From JBOFBH01 sp051657715 (GTDB taxonomy: Bacteria; Actinomycetota; Actinomycetes; Actinomycetales; Angustibacteraceae), in assembly GCA_051657715.1 (NCBI GenBank), contig JBOFLF010000055.1, positions 29,386 to 93,385 of the forward strand: a DNA stretch of 64,000 nt. Direction: 5' to 3'. The notes below the pieces were generated by a model, which saw only the letters and a program-made list of their open reading frames with translations, ran no database searches and was not told where the DNA came from. Each line of letters starts with the position of its first letter. The stretch's first letter is position 1. This document shows positions 31,827 through 40,253 of this stretch, one piece after another. The translations under genes and the position numbers were made by a program.

Positions 31827-33088
31827 CAGAGCGCCCCCGCTCCGGTGTGGTCTGGCGAGCCTCGCTCAGCGGCCGCGCCCGACGAGTCGGGACGGGATCC
31901 GCGGTCAAGCTGCGCCGATGCTGCCGCACCCCGGGCGCGCTGCACCGCCGCTGGAATCGCGGCAACCGCGGCTTGAACGTCCGCGGACGTCGAGTTGTGG
32001 CCCAGGCTCAGCCGCAACGCGCCGCGAACGAGGTCTGCCGCCACTCCCATCGCCTGCAGGACGTGGCTGGGCTGCGGGAGTCCCGCCTGGCACGCCGAGC
32101 CAGTGGAGCAGTCGATGCCCTGCGCGTCCAGCAGGTAGAGCAACGCGTCGCCATCGCAACCGGCGAAGGACGCGTTCACCAACCCAGGGAGCCGGCCAGC
32201 CGGGTCCGGATCACCGTGCACGACCACATCTGGCACCACCGCCTGGATGCCGACCACCAGAGCCTCCCGGAGGGCGGTGAGTCGGGTCGCGGTGGTCGGC
32301 TGCTGCCGGACGGCGAGCTCGGCAGCGACCGCCAGCGCGCGGATCGCCGGCTCGTCCAGGGTTCCGCTGCGGATCTGCCGCTCCTGCCCGCCACCGTGCA
32401 GCAAAGGATCCACGGCGGCCCCACGAACCGCCACCAGCGCACCGACGCCGTGCGGCCCGCCGACCTTGTGACCGCTCAGCGACAGCAGGTCGACCCCGCT
32501 GCCAGCGAAGTCGATCGGTACCTGCCCGACCGCCTGCACCGCGTCGCTGTGCACCGGGATGCCGTGCGCGTGCGCCAGCTCGATCAGCGGGCCGATCGGC
32601 TGCACGGTGCCGACCTCGTTGTTCGCCCACATCACGGTGACCAACGCGATCGAATCCGGGTCCTGCTGGATCTGCTCAGCGACGTAGGACAGCTCGACCC
32701 GGCCGCAGGAATCCACCGGCAGCCACACCGCTTCGGCGTCCTCGTGCTGCACCAACGCCTGCACAGGGTCCAGCACAGCGTGGTGCTCCACGGCACTGGC
32801 CAGGATCCGCCGACGCCTGGGATCGGCTCGACGCCGGGCTCGGTAGCTGCCCTTGACCGCGAGGTTGTCTGCCTCCGTCCCCCCGGAAGTGAAGACCACA
32901 TCGCTGGCGGCAGCACCGATCGCCGCCGCCAGCTGCTCGCGGGACTCCTCCACGACCCGCCGGGCTCGGCGTCCGGACGTATGCAGTGACGAGGGGTTTC
33001 CGACGACACCCAGCTCGGCGACCATCGCCTGCACCGCCTCGGCGAGCATCGGCGTCGTGGCGGCGTGGTCCAGGTAGACCCGGCTCAC
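31826..33088 (-). CDS. Cysteine desulfurase (NifS/IscS family)
   Basis: Predicted 420 aa PLP enzyme that releases sulfur from cysteine. It starts RVYLDHAATTPML. FTSGGTEADNLAVKG, ASAVEHHAVL, HSDAVQAVGQVPID, the PLP lysine in LSLSGHKVGGPHGVGAL and the catalytic cysteine in DCSTGSACQAG all match the family. The mobile-loop Cys context suggests a NifS/IscS (group I) rather than SufS type. The GTG at 33088 overlaps the etfA stop by 4 nt and the 3' end overlaps mnmA by 1 nt. Its likely role is thiolation of tRNA via MnmA. The C-terminal 30 residues are a variable Ala/Arg/Ser tail. Confidence 0.95.
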   Translation of the reverse strand: MSRVYLDHAATTPMLAEAVQAMVAELGVVGNPSSLHTSGRRARRVVEESREQLAAAIGAAASDVVFTSGGTEADNLAVKGSYRARRRADPRRRRILASAVEHHAVLDPVQALVQHEDAEAVWLPVDSCGRVELSYVAEQIQQDPDSIALVTVMWANNEVGTVQPIGPLIELAHAHGIPVHSDAVQAVGQVPIDFAGSGVDLLSLSGHKVGGPHGVGALVAVRGAAVDPLLHGGGQERQIRSGTLDEPAIRALAVAAELAVRQQPTTATRLTALREALVVGIQAVVPDVVVHGDPDPAGRLPGLVNASFAGCDGDALLYLLDAQGIDCSTGSACQAGLPQPSHVLQAMGVAADLVRGALRLSLGHNSTSADVQAAVAAIPAAVQRARGAAASAQLDRGSRPDSSGAAAERGSPDHTGAGAL

Positions 33089-34032
33089 CCGCTGGCCTTC
33101 TCGATAGCGTCGGCAGCTTGCGGCAGCACCGCGAACAGATCGCCGACCACACCGAAGTCGGCCAGCTCGAAGATCGGGGCCTCGGCGTCCTTGTTGACCG
33201 CGATTACCACCTTGGCGGTCTGCATCCCGGCGCGGTGCTGCACCGCGCCGGAGATCCCGGCGGCCACGTACACCTGCGGCGACACGGTCTTGCCGGTCTG
33301 ACCGACCTGGTTGGCGTGCGGGTACCAGCCGGCGTCCACCGCGGCGCGGGACGCGCCCACCGCCGCCCCCAGCGCATCCGCGAGCCGCTCCACCGGCCCG
33401 AAGTCACCACCGGTGCCCCGACCGCCGGACACCACCACGGCTGCTTCGGTGAGGTCCGGACGACCGGTGCGCTCACGTGGCCGACGCTCCACCACGCGAG
33501 CTGCCCGCGCCACGGCCGACACCGGCACCTCGACCACCTCGTCGGTCGCCGGCCCCGGCGCCGCCTGCGGAGTCACCGCGTTCGGCTTGACGGTGATGAT
33601 CGGCGTCCCGCGGGTGACCGTGGCGCGGACGGCGTAGGCACCGGCGAACACCGACTGGGTCGTGACCAGGTCGTCATCGACCGCGATGGCGTCGGTGATC
33701 AGGCCCGAGCTAATCTTGATGGACAACCGGCCGGCGATCTCCTTGCCGTCGGGCGTGCTCGGCAGCAGCACAGCAACGGGTGCAACTCGCTCGACCAGGT
33801 GGGCCAACGCTTCGGCGACCGGGGCGATCGGGTGGTCCACGACGTCCGTGGACTCCACCCGGTACACCATCCGCGCGCCGAACTCGGCCAGTGTCGGCTG
33901 GGCAACCTCGAACCCCGGACCGACGAGGACCGCGGACGGCTCACCCAGCTGTCGGGCGAGGGTGAGCAGCTCCGTCGTGCTCTTGCGGACCGCACCGTCG
34001 ACGTGGTCGACCAGCACCAGAACCTCGCTCAT
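33085..34032 (-). CDS. etfA: Electron transfer flavoprotein, alpha subunit
   Basis: Predicted 315 aa. It carries electrons from acyl-CoA dehydrogenases with FAD. The C-terminal FAD-binding region reads VVSGGRGTGG, PHANQVGQTGKTVSPQVYVAAGISGAVQHRAGMQTAKVVIAVNKD and PIFELADFGVVGDLF, the ETF-alpha signature. ATG at 34032 has AGGAGGTCACG directly upstream, which fixes the start. A longer frame to 34227 overlaps etfB and is not needed. It forms a heterodimer with EtfB, encoded 74 bp upstream. Confidence 0.96.
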   Translation of the reverse strand: MSEVLVLVDHVDGAVRKSTTELLTLARQLGEPSAVLVGPGFEVAQPTLAEFGARMVYRVESTDVVDHPIAPVAEALAHLVERVAPVAVLLPSTPDGKEIAGRLSIKISSGLITDAIAVDDDLVTTQSVFAGAYAVRATVTRGTPIITVKPNAVTPQAAPGPATDEVVEVPVSAVARAARVVERRPRERTGRPDLTEAAVVVSGGRGTGGDFGPVERLADALGAAVGASRAAVDAGWYPHANQVGQTGKTVSPQVYVAAGISGAVQHRAGMQTAKVVIAVNKDAEAPIFELADFGVVGDLFAVLPQAADAIEKASG

Positions 34033-34106
34033 CGTGACCTCCTTCTCAGCTCCCGTCGCGGCGCTGCGACGCCAGCTCCTTGACGCCGCGGTCGACGCTT
34101 CTGTGC

Positions 34107-34931
34107 TCAGATGACCTTTTGACCGACCAAGTACTCGGCGATCCGAGTGCCGCCGTCCCCCTCGTCGGCGATCACCTGGCCTTGCTCGCGCGGTGGTCGA
34201 GCATCCACCCGCCGCACCGCCGTCCACGCCGCGCTGAGCCCCACCTGGCTCGCGGGCACCCCGAGGTCGGCGAGCGACCAGGTCCGGACCGGCTTTTTCT
34301 TCGCCGCCATGATCCCCTTGAAGGAGGGATACCGCGGCTCGTTGATCTGGTCGGTGACGCTCACCAGCGCTGGCAGCGCCGCCTCGATTACCTGCGTGGC
34401 GATGTCGCCGTCCCGCCTGATCCGCACCGTGCCACCGGATCCGCCGTCAGACCCGGCAGCGATCGTCACCTCGCTGGCGTAGGTGACCTGCGGCAGGCCC
34501 AGGCGCTCGGCCAGCATCGCGGGGATGACGCCCATCACCCCGTCCGTGGACGCCATGCCGGTGAGCACCAGGTCCACTGGCGCGTCCTCCTGGATCTTGC
34601 GCACCGCCGTAGCCAGCAGCAGGGAGGTCGCGGCGGCATCGGAGCCGGCGACCGCGTCGTCGCACACGTGCACCCCGGCGTGCGCGCCCATCTGCAGCGC
34701 CCTCTTCACCGCGTCGGCCCCGCCGGCCGGGCCGACGGTGAGCACCGTCACCGAGCCATCGTTGGCGCTACCCGCGGCTTCGACGATCTTCAGCGCCTCC
34801 TCGACCGCGTACTCGTCCAGCTCGCTGAGCCGCCCGTCGACCCCGAGCCGGTCGGTGGTGTGGTCGGTCTCGTCGAACCGCCGCTCGGCCTGGGCATCCG
34901 GCACGTGCTTCACACAGACCACGATGTTCAT
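34107..34931 (-). CDS. etfB: Electron transfer flavoprotein, beta subunit
   Basis: Predicted 274 aa AMP-binding partner of EtfA. It starts MNIVVCVKHVPDAQAERRF. LSELDEYAVEEALKIVE, VTVLTVGPAGGADAVKRALQMGA and LVLTGMASTDG are typical, and the ETF-beta motif VTDQINEPRYPSFKGIMAAKKKPV is complete. It lies upstream of etfA in the same direction, as in other actinobacteria (fixA/fixB order). A 104-bp gap separates it from the YbjN gene, so a promoter there is possible. Confidence 0.96.
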   Translation of the reverse strand: MNIVVCVKHVPDAQAERRFDETDHTTDRLGVDGRLSELDEYAVEEALKIVEAAGSANDGSVTVLTVGPAGGADAVKRALQMGAHAGVHVCDDAVAGSDAAATSLLLATAVRKIQEDAPVDLVLTGMASTDGVMGVIPAMLAERLGLPQVTYASEVTIAAGSDGGSGGTVRIRRDGDIATQVIEAALPALVSVTDQINEPRYPSFKGIMAAKKKPVRTWSLADLGVPASQVGLSAAWTAVRRVDARPPREQGQVIADEGDGGTRIAEYLVGQKVI

Positions 34932-35035
34932 CGGTGCTCCCCAATCCCTAGGCTCAGCGCCAGGTTACCGGTCAGTAATGAAAGCGCCGCGCTGCCCCGG
35001 ATCCATCCCCCACTGTCTGCGCTCCTCGAGTGTCG

Positions 35036-35716
35036 TCAGCTGTGGCCGGCCTCGAACCACAGGGTGGAAGCCCGCAATACCGCGTCGAAGCTGCTGACCA
35101 GCAGCGGGGCCAACGTGGTCTGCGGCTGAACCACTTGCTCGATCGCACAGATCAACGTGTTGCCACCACGGACCAGGGACAACTTGACCAACCACTCCCG
35201 ATCGCTGATGTCATTGCAGGCCTGCAACCTGGCCAAGATGACAGCGAGATCAGAGGTCTCGTCCAGCGACCAGCTGATCGACACCCGGACCACGTCGTTG
35301 GGGCCTACGGCGTCCTCCACGCAGCGCACGTAGGTACGCCGTCCCTGGGCCTTGACCTCGATGAAACCCTCTTCGTCCACCGATGGCCGATAGCCCTCTT
35401 CACGGAGTACGGCGAGGATGCGGTCCTGCGCGGAACGGTCCAGCGCCTGGGGCACGTAGTCCGGTACCTGCTCGTGCTCGGCCATCGTGTCGTCCTCGCC
35501 TCCGTCGTGCTGGAGCCCATCAAGGCGGGTGTCGCCTCGCCCACCGCCAGCTCGCCCCAAGGGTGCCCGGTGTGGAGCGGTGCTTGACGCGCTGGAACCC
35601 GACCCGCCGACACCAGACCCGCCGGAGTCAGGATCGATGGGGCCTCCAGCGGGGGAGGCAGCCGGGTCACGAGCTGGCTGGGGCGTGTGGCCACCTCTGC
35701 GCCATCTCTTGATCAT
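35036..35716 (-). CDS. YbjN domain protein with disordered N-terminus
   Basis: Predicted 226 aa. The C-terminal 140 residues are a YbjN (type III secretion chaperone-like fold) domain: DRILAVLREEGYRPSVDEEGFIEVKAQGRRTYVRCVEDAVGPNDVVRVSISW, then LARLQACNDISDREWLVKLSLV. The first 77 residues are Gly/Ser/Pro/Asp-rich. The ATG at 35716 gives a 4-nt ATGA overlap with the enoyl-CoA hydratase gene. An internal ATG at 35485, preceded by GAGG, would yield only the domain (149 aa). The two YbjN genes here flank the hydratase. Function of the family in actinobacteria is unknown. Confidence 0.85.
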   Translation of the reverse strand: MIKRWRRGGHTPQPARDPAASPAGGPIDPDSGGSGVGGSGSSASSTAPHRAPLGRAGGGRGDTRLDGLQHDGGEDDTMAEHEQVPDYVPQALDRSAQDRILAVLREEGYRPSVDEEGFIEVKAQGRRTYVRCVEDAVGPNDVVRVSISWSLDETSDLAVILARLQACNDISDREWLVKLSLVRGGNTLICAIEQVVQPQTTLAPLLVSSFDAVLRASTLWFEAGHS

Positions 35717-36570
35717 CGGCCCTCGAACCGTGCCCTTCCCAGACCATGCTCCACGAACGAAGCCATCCCGATTGCTCGATCGGCGGTTGCGAACAAGCTG
35801 GCGAACTGGAGCCGCTCGATCTCCAGACCGGTCTGCAGGTCGACCTGCGACCCGCGGTCGATCGCCTCCTTGGCAGCCCGCAGCGCGTAGGACGGACCGC
35901 CGACGTACCGCCGAACCCGCTCGACGGCAGCCGCCAACACCTCGTCCGGCTCGACCACCTCGTCCACCAGACCGATCTCCGACGCCTCGACAGCGTCCAC
36001 GAACCGCCCGGAGAAGATGAGGTCCTTCGCGCGGCTCGGCCCGATCAGCCGGGGCAATCGCTGGGTGCCACCGGCCCCTGGGATGATGCCCAGCTGGATC
36101 TCCGGCTGCCCGACCTTGGCATCACGGGCGCACACCCGGAAGTCGCAGCTCAACGCGAGTTCGAGGCCGCCTCCCAAGGCATACCCGGTGATCGCCGCGA
36201 CCGTGGGCTTCGGCACCCGAGCGAGGGCGTTCAACGAGGACTGCAGCGTGGCCGACTGGCTCACCATGTCCGTGTAGGACATCTGCTGCATCTGCTTGAC
36301 GTCCGCACCGGCGGCGAACACCTGCTCACCACCGAAGACGACGACGGCCGCGACGTCAGCCCGCTTCCCGACCACGTCGGCGACCGACCGGATCTCGGTC
36401 AGCACCTGGGGGTTGAGCGCGTTCATCGGAGGCCGGTCGATCCGCACGATGCCAATCCCGTCGGCCACCTCCAGCCGGACGAACTCACTCCCCACCACCT
36501 CACCACCTTCGGGAGTACCGGCTTCGGGAGTACCGGCTCTGCTGGCCTTGTCGCTGCCTGGCTCAACCAC
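35713..36570 (-). CDS. Enoyl-CoA hydratase/isomerase family protein
   Basis: Predicted 285 aa crotonase-fold enzyme. IRIDRPPMNALNPQVL opens the domain. The oxyanion-hole regions are FAAGADVKQMQQM and ITGYALGGGLELALSCDFRVCARDAKVGQPEIQLGIIPGAGGTQRLPRLIGPSRAKDLIFSGR. Glu residues in the LGGGLELAL and GQPEIQLGIIPGAGGT motifs correspond to the two catalytic carboxylates of hydratases. The GTG at 36570 overlaps the upstream YbjN stop by 8 nt. The first 30 residues include a duplicated AGTPE (15-bp repeat at 36507-36536), and a GTG after this repeat is a possible alternative start. It is likely a beta-oxidation hydratase, given etfAB downstream. Confidence 0.93.
   Translation of the reverse strand: MVEPGSDKASRAGTPEAGTPEGGEVVGSEFVRLEVADGIGIVRIDRPPMNALNPQVLTEIRSVADVVGKRADVAAVVVFGGEQVFAAGADVKQMQQMSYTDMVSQSATLQSSLNALARVPKPTVAAITGYALGGGLELALSCDFRVCARDAKVGQPEIQLGIIPGAGGTQRLPRLIGPSRAKDLIFSGRFVDAVEASEIGLVDEVVEPDEVLAAAVERVRRYVGGPSYALRAAKEAIDRGSQVDLQTGLEIERLQFASLFATADRAIGMASFVEHGLGRARFEGR
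36507..36536 (-). repeat. 15-bp tandem duplication near the 5' end of the enoyl-CoA hydratase gene
   Basis: CTTCGGGAGTACCGG occurs at 36507-36521 and 36522-36536, encoding AGTPE twice. Confidence 0.88.
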
Positions 36571-37045
36571 GGTGCCTGCCTCCGATCGCCGATCGCTCCG
36601 TCTCCCCGCCACCCAGCTGGTGGGCGAGCTCGTGCGCATACTCCACCGCGGCCAGCACCAGATCGACCGAGGCCGACATCACCACGTCGACATCAGCGCC
36701 GTCGCTGATGACGTTCTCCGCTGAGACCACGAGGACGTCCTCGTCGATCGTCGCCTTCGCTACCGACAACCGGCCCGTCACCTCGTTGCAGATCTGAAAC
36801 AGGTGCTGTGGATCCTGGTGACCCAGACCGGCAAGGCTCCATTGCCCGAACACCCGCAGCACGACGATCTCGCCCTCGACACACCGAGCGAACAGCTGAT
36901 GACCGCCGACCTGAAAGGCCACGTCACCGTCGCTGTCGATGGTCGGCTGGTGGCTGGCGTCCGCCAGCAGGTGTACGACCAGCTCGCGCAGCGTGAGCGG
37001 AACCTCTTCGGGAGCGTCCTCGGAGGCGGGCACCAGGACGACCAT
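36563..37045 (-). CDS. YbjN domain protein
   Basis: Predicted 160 aa single-domain protein. It has PLTLRELVVHLLADASHQPTIDSDGDVAFQVGGHQLFARCVEGEIVVLRVFGQW in the first half and LFQICNEVTGRLSVAKATIDEDVLVVSAENVISDGADVDVVMSASVDLVLAAVE in the second. This is the repeated alpha/beta pattern of YbjN and secretion-chaperone-like folds. ATG at 37045 is preferred. No clear ribosome-binding site precedes it, so it may be leaderless. It overlaps the hydratase gene by 8 nt, and a second YbjN gene follows the hydratase. Role unknown. Confidence 0.85.
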   Translation of the reverse strand: MVVLVPASEDAPEEVPLTLRELVVHLLADASHQPTIDSDGDVAFQVGGHQLFARCVEGEIVVLRVFGQWSLAGLGHQDPQHLFQICNEVTGRLSVAKATIDEDVLVVSAENVISDGADVDVVMSASVDLVLAAVEYAHELAHQLGGGETERSAIGGRHRG

Positions 37046-37214
37046 GGCCAGATGGTACGGGGCTGAAAGACCAGAGCCCAACCCCGGTGCACGCTCCTAG
37101 CACGCCGCGCAAGGCGCTGGCCACGCCGCGCAGGAAACTCAGCACAGCGCGCGAGGAACCGGCCTTCGCTCACCCGGTCCCACGTGGTCGAGCTGTTCGC
37201 GCGGGTCTTGTCGG

Positions 37215-37508
37215 TCAGTCTTGCGACGACCTGATCACTCGGCCGGCCGACAGCAACTCCACCTCCGGGCGATCGGCGAGAAACCGTTCGGCAGCATCCA
37301 CGACGCGCACCACGTGCTCCCGGTCCGCGGACACGACGGCCACCCCGATACCGGCGCGGCGATGGAGGTCGAGATGATCGGTCTCCGCGGCAGCCACGTC
37401 GAACCGGCGGCGGAGCTCAGCCACCAGCGGACGAATCACCGACCGCTTCTGCTTCACCGAGTGCACATCGCCGAGCAGCAGGTCCGCCTCAAGGGTTCCG
37501 GTCCACAC
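37215..37508 (-). CDS. DUF503 family protein
   Basis: Predicted 97 aa. It has the family core WTGTLEADLLLGDVHSVKQKRSVIRPLVAELRRRFDVAAAETDHLDLHRRAGIGVAVVSADREHVVRVVDAAERFLADRPEVELLSAGRVI, matching DUF503 throughout. Members are small ferredoxin-like-fold proteins often found near rbfA/infB in other bacteria, with function unknown. GTG at 37508 fits the family length. It is divergent from glgX with a 135-bp spacer. Confidence 0.88.
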   Translation of the reverse strand: MWTGTLEADLLLGDVHSVKQKRSVIRPLVAELRRRFDVAAAETDHLDLHRRAGIGVAVVSADREHVVRVVDAAERFLADRPEVELLSAGRVIRSSQD

Positions 37509-37643
37509 GAGTGGCAGCCTGCCACGCCGGCTCCCAGCCGCGACGCACCCGTCAACGAACCGGGCACCATCGGCAAGACCGGCGAACCGGCCGATAGTGC
37601 GAGTCGGCCGGTGTCCGCGACCGGGATAGGTGAGACTTCCGCG

Positions 37644-40082
37644 GTGATCGAACCCCCAGCAGATCCGGACCGGCCAGCCCAGCTCGGCGTCCGCCTCCGT
37701 GCGGGCGGTGCGGACGTCGCCGTCTACGCCGGGCACGCGGACGTCGTCCAACTGTGCCTCTTCGACGGATCCGGGCCGCACGCCGCCGAGCGGCGGATCG
37801 AGTTGCCGTACCGCAGGCACGGCGTCCACTCCGGTTTCGTTGCCGGGGTCCAAGCCGGCGATCGCTACGGATTCCGGGTGCACGGCCCCTGGGACCCAGG
37901 CCGTGGTCTACGGCACAACCCGGCCAAGCTCCTGCTCGACCCATACGCCCGAGCCATCGATGACCCGATCACCGGGCTCCGGTGGCGGCCGGAGGCGTTC
38001 GGCCATGTCGTCGGGGACGACCTCGTCGGGGATCCGGACGTCCGGGACGACCGGGATTCCGCGCCGTTCGTCCCGCGCAGCATCGTGCTGGGAACACCGA
38101 CGAACATGTTGATGACGCCGACCGACGCGGCCACGACGACGCCGACCGACGCGGCGGTGGGCGCCGCGCTCACCGCCGCGACCAACAGCACGGTGGTCAC
38201 CGGGTGGGCTGGCGATCGTGCAGGGCGGCCACCGAGGCCGGGGGTGCCGTGGGCGGACACGGTCATCTATGAGGCGCACGTGCGCGGCCTCACCCAGCGC
38301 TGCCCAGAGGTGCCCGAACCCCTGCGCGGCACCTACGCCGGCCTCGGTCACCCGGCGATCACCGCGCACCTGCGGGCACTCGGGGTGACCACCGTGCAGC
38401 TGATGCCGGTGCACGCGTTCGTGACCGAGCCCTGGCTGGCTCGGCGGGGCAAGGGCAACTACTGGGGCTACAACACCGTGAACTTCCACACGCCGCACAT
38501 GGGATATGCCAGCACCGATGACCCCGAGGCCGTGCTGGCCGAGTTCCGCACCATGGTGGACGCACTGCACACGGCCGGTCTCGAGGTGCTGCTCGACGTC
38601 GTCTACAACCACACCTGCGAGCAGGGCCGAGACGGCCCCACGCTCTGCTGGCGCGGCCTGGACAACCGCGGCTACTACCGCCTGGACACCCACGGCCGTG
38701 ATCTCGACGTCACCGGCTGCGGCAACACCCTGAACTTCGGACACCCGCGTGTGGTGCAGCTGGCTCTCGATTCGCTGCGGTACTGGGTGCAGGTCGGCGG
38801 AGTCGACGGCTTCCGGTTCGACCTGGCCACGGCGCTGGCCCGCGGACCGGGAGGCGGCCGGCGCGGCGGGCACCACAGCCACCGCCACCACCACCGAGGT
38901 CAGCACCATGGCGACCAGCACCATGGCGACCAGCACCATGGCGACCAGCATGGCCAGTACCGGCCAGACCACCCATTCCTGGTGGCACTGCGCACCGATC
39001 CGGTTCTGTCCAGCGTCAAGCTGGTCGCCGAGCCGTGGGACGTCGGCCCGCACGGATGGCGGACCGGCGAGTTCCCGCCGCCGCTGTCGGAGTGGAACGA
39101 CCGCTTCCGCGACGACTTGCGCACCTTCTGGCTCACCAGTGCGGCACCCCGGTCGTCGAAGCAGGCGAACCCGGGCGGGGTCCAAGGCGTGGCAACCCGG
39201 ATAGCCGGCTCACAAGACCTTTTCGGCGATGGCGACGGCGGGCCGGACGGGTACGGACCGGACGCCGATCGAGGACCGGTGGCCTCCGTCAACTTCATCG
39301 CCGCGCACGACGGCTTCACGTTGGCCGACTGCGTGACATACGAGCAGCGGCACAACGAGGCGAACGGCGAGGGCAACCGCGACGGTCACGGGGACAACCG
39401 CACCTGGAACCACGGCGTCGAGGGCCCGACAGCCGACATCGAGGTGCTCACCGAGCGACGACGATCACTACGCAACCTGCTCGGTTCCCTGATGTTGTCG
39501 ACCGGGGTGCCGATGCTCACCGCGGGCGACGAGCTGGGCCGCACTCAAGACGGCAACAACAACGCCTACTGCCAGGACGGGCCGATCTCCTGGGTGGACT
39601 GGGAGCTGACCGGCTGGCAGCGGGACCTTCTCGACACCACCGCTCACCTGCTGCGGCTACGCCGGGAGCACCCCGTACTCCGACAGCGCCGCTTCTTCGG
39701 CGGACGGCCGCACCGCCCGGACGGCACCGCGGATCTGGTCTGGTTCGCCGAGGACGGCACGGTGATGGTCCACTCCCAGTGGCAGGATCCCCACCGGCGG
39801 ATGCTGCAGGCGCTGTTCCAGGCCGATCACGCGCTCGAAGCCGACTCGGTGGCGACGTCGCGAAGCGACGCGCAATGCCGGTCACTGCTCCTGCTCGTCC
39901 ATGGCGGCGGGCAGGACGCTCGGATCACCCTGCCCGGGCAGCCCTGGGCGACCGGCTACCAGCTGCTCTGGGACTCCGGCGCCGAGCGTCCCGGCTCGGT
40001 GGGCGACGTATCAGCCGGACCGCAGCTGGTGCCGCCGCGGACCATCCGGCTGTACGCGGCCACTCCCGGGCTCGAGTGCTGA
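37644..40082 (+). CDS. glgX: Glycogen debranching enzyme GlgX with two low-complexity insertions
   Basis: Predicted 812 aa GH13 isoamylase-type enzyme that hydrolyses alpha-1,6 branches of limit dextrin. CBM48 is at about 12-100, and the catalytic barrel follows. The nucleophile is Asp393 (DGFRFDLATALAR) and the acid/base Glu463 (KLVAEPWDVGP). NFIAAHDGFTLADCVTYEQRHNEANGEGNRDGHGDNRTWN and AGDELGRTQDGNNNAYCQD are GlgX hallmarks. Typical length is near 700. The excess is an Ala/Thr insertion at about 152-190 and a His/Gly/Asp-rich insertion (HHGDQ repeats, about 402-437) right after the nucleophile strand. GTG at 37644 is a reasonable start, but the frame is open upstream. Confidence 0.94.
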   Translation: MIEPPADPDRPAQLGVRLRAGGADVAVYAGHADVVQLCLFDGSGPHAAERRIELPYRRHGVHSGFVAGVQAGDRYGFRVHGPWDPGRGLRHNPAKLLLDPYARAIDDPITGLRWRPEAFGHVVGDDLVGDPDVRDDRDSAPFVPRSIVLGTPTNMLMTPTDAATTTPTDAAVGAALTAATNSTVVTGWAGDRAGRPPRPGVPWADTVIYEAHVRGLTQRCPEVPEPLRGTYAGLGHPAITAHLRALGVTTVQLMPVHAFVTEPWLARRGKGNYWGYNTVNFHTPHMGYASTDDPEAVLAEFRTMVDALHTAGLEVLLDVVYNHTCEQGRDGPTLCWRGLDNRGYYRLDTHGRDLDVTGCGNTLNFGHPRVVQLALDSLRYWVQVGGVDGFRFDLATALARGPGGGRRGGHHSHRHHHRGQHHGDQHHGDQHHGDQHGQYRPDHPFLVALRTDPVLSSVKLVAEPWDVGPHGWRTGEFPPPLSEWNDRFRDDLRTFWLTSAAPRSSKQANPGGVQGVATRIAGSQDLFGDGDGGPDGYGPDADRGPVASVNFIAAHDGFTLADCVTYEQRHNEANGEGNRDGHGDNRTWNHGVEGPTADIEVLTERRRSLRNLLGSLMLSTGVPMLTAGDELGRTQDGNNNAYCQDGPISWVDWELTGWQRDLLDTTAHLLRLRREHPVLRQRRFFGGRPHRPDGTADLVWFAEDGTVMVHSQWQDPHRRMLQALFQADHALEADSVATSRSDAQCRSLLLLVHGGGQDARITLPGQPWATGYQLLWDSGAERPGSVGDVSAGPQLVPPRTIRLYAATPGLEC
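38901..38945 (+). repeat. 15-bp tandem repeat inside glgX
   Basis: AGCACCATGGCGACC occurs three times exactly (38901-38915, 38916-38930, 38931-38945) and then decays. It encodes QHHGD repeats in a His-rich insertion about 9 residues after the catalytic Asp. Confidence 0.93.
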
Positions 40083-40150
40083 GCGTCAGTCACTCGCGGG
40101 TGGAAGACGGATCGTTATCGACAGCTTGGAACCAGCGAACGACGGCGTCC

Positions 40151-40172
40151 CTGATCGCCTGAAGGCGGTCAG
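40151..40172. terminator. Hairpin in the convergent glgX-glgP gap
   Basis: CTGATCGCC-TGAA-GGCGGTCAG forms a 9-bp stem (one G-U wobble) with a 4-nt loop. It lies in the 171-bp gap between the converging glgX and glgP genes and is a plausible bidirectional terminator. No U-tract. Confidence 0.5.
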
Positions 40173-40253
40173 CAGCACCGCCGGGAACGCCATCTGCGGC
40201 TGGATGATCTGCTCGACAGAGCACTCCATCACGGGCCGGACCGGCCGACAGGA

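Noticed and set aside
40083..40253. Small protein between glgX and glgP
   Set aside because: The frame is short, without start signal or similarity. The gap holds a hairpin and is convergent.
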